Assembly (NCBI GenBank): GCA_022704585.1
Contig: JAKJGD010000122.1
Coordinates: forward strand, 1-6,593
Direction of reading: 5' to 3'
Length of the DNA: 6,593 nt
Source: Spirochaetota bacterium
Lineage (GTDB): Bacteria > Spirochaetota > UBA4802 > UBA5550
The notes beneath the pieces are model-generated. The model was not told the DNA's origin, ran no database searches, and saw nothing but the letters and a program-made list of their open reading frames with translations. How positions within the stretch are numbered: the first letter of the stretch is position 1; every line of letters begins with the position of its first letter. A program made the translations under genes and the position numbers. Positions 6,256 to 6,593 of this stretch are shown piece after piece.

Positions 6256-6593
6256 ATGAAACGCCACCTGCTTCCCGTACTCGTCGCCCTGCTGGCCGGT
6301 ATCATGCTGCCGGGTTTCATCGCCCTGGATGACCTCGGCGCCGACCTGTCGAAGATCGACTTCGATGCAAAAAAGTACGCCATCCGGGAGAGACCCATCT
6401 CGTTCACCGCGAAGAGAAAAAAGCTCACGCTGGAATATATTCGGAAGAACTACAACGCCCTTGCCGGCGATATCGACCTAGTGCCGAAGCTCGTCGTGGT
6501 GCACTGGACCTCGTGCGGGACCTTCGAGGACGCCTTTAACTATTTCAACCGGGAGACCCTCCAGCCGGACCGGGGAGACATCAGGAGAGGCGG
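6256..6593 (+). CDS. N-acetylmuramoyl-L-alanine amidase, exported (5' part)
   Basis: The frame is open from the ATG at 6256 to the right edge (112 codons plus 2 nt), so the 3' part is missing. The N terminus MKRHLLPVLVALLAG is a signal peptide (basic start, hydrophobic core, possible cleavage after GFIA at residue 23), so export is expected. Residues 78-98 read PKLVVVHWT, then SCGTFEDAFNYFN. This is the opening strand and first zinc-ligand histidine (H83) of the Amidase_2/PGRP fold, which cuts the bond between muramic acid and L-alanine in peptidoglycan. The remaining zinc ligands and the catalytic residues would lie beyond the window, so activity cannot be judged. Residues 24-77 form a pre-domain linker. 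The gap from deaD is 103 bp on the same strand. A TTGCCA-16 bp-CATACT pair (6210-6237) lies upstream but would leave almost no leader. Confidence 0.75.
   Translation, partial: MKRHLLPVLVALLAGIMLPGFIALDDLGADLSKIDFDAKKYAIRERPISFTAKRKKLTLEYIRKNYNALAGDIDLVPKLVVVHWTSCGTFEDAFNYFNRETLQPDRGDIRRG

Noticed and set aside
4833..6428. A 531-codon open frame on the minus strand antisense to the helicase gene
   Set aside because: It lies wholly opposite a gene with every DEAD-box motif and runs into the amidase start. It has no recognisable domain, and long antisense open frames are common opposite GC-rich genes.

Overview
The window holds about six kilobases of GC-rich bacterial DNA with compact bacterial genes. 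It reads like a Gram-negative-type or spirochaete-like environmental bacterium: there is a lipoprotein with a lipobox and bacterial Ig-like repeats, a secreted phosphoesterase and an exported amidase. No 16S rRNA or lineage-specific marker is present. A spirochaete origin is a guess from overall flavour, not a demonstrated placement.

Left part, minus strand (1-3110). At the left edge is the 5' part of a surface lipoprotein gene (start at 778) built from 108-residue Ig-like repeats. The second repeat carries an in-frame TAG at 182-184, exactly where the first repeat has a CAG glutamine codon. The reading frame continues intact past this TAG to the window edge, so the gene is a fresh nonsense allele, a sequencing error, or something read through. 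A 337-bp intergenic stretch with a terminator-like hairpin and a TATAAT box separates it from a complete, orthodox transketolase gene (1116-3110).

Middle (3111-3429). This is a divergent intergenic region, more AT-rich than its flanks. It contains a perfect 11-bp inverted repeat of the GGGGTCAGAGC type with a TATAAT in its loop. Just before it lie a second, branched hairpin and a possible 28-codon small ORF. It looks like a REP- or MITE-like insertion that may supply the promoter of the next gene.

Right part, plus strand (3430-6593). Three genes run in the same direction with gaps of 152 and 103 bp: a secreted calcineurin-like metallophosphoesterase, a DeaD/CsdA-type DEAD-box RNA helicase with a DbpA-like RNA-binding domain and a lysine tail, and the 5' end of an exported N-acetylmuramoyl-L-alanine amidase that runs off the window. 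They share no obvious pathway: phosphoester hydrolysis outside the cytoplasm, RNA remodelling in the cytoplasm and peptidoglycan cleavage in the envelope.

I see no defence system, integrase, CRISPR array, tRNA or rRNA. The two points most worth a second look are the amber codon inside the Ig-repeat gene and the palindromic element at 3308-3386.
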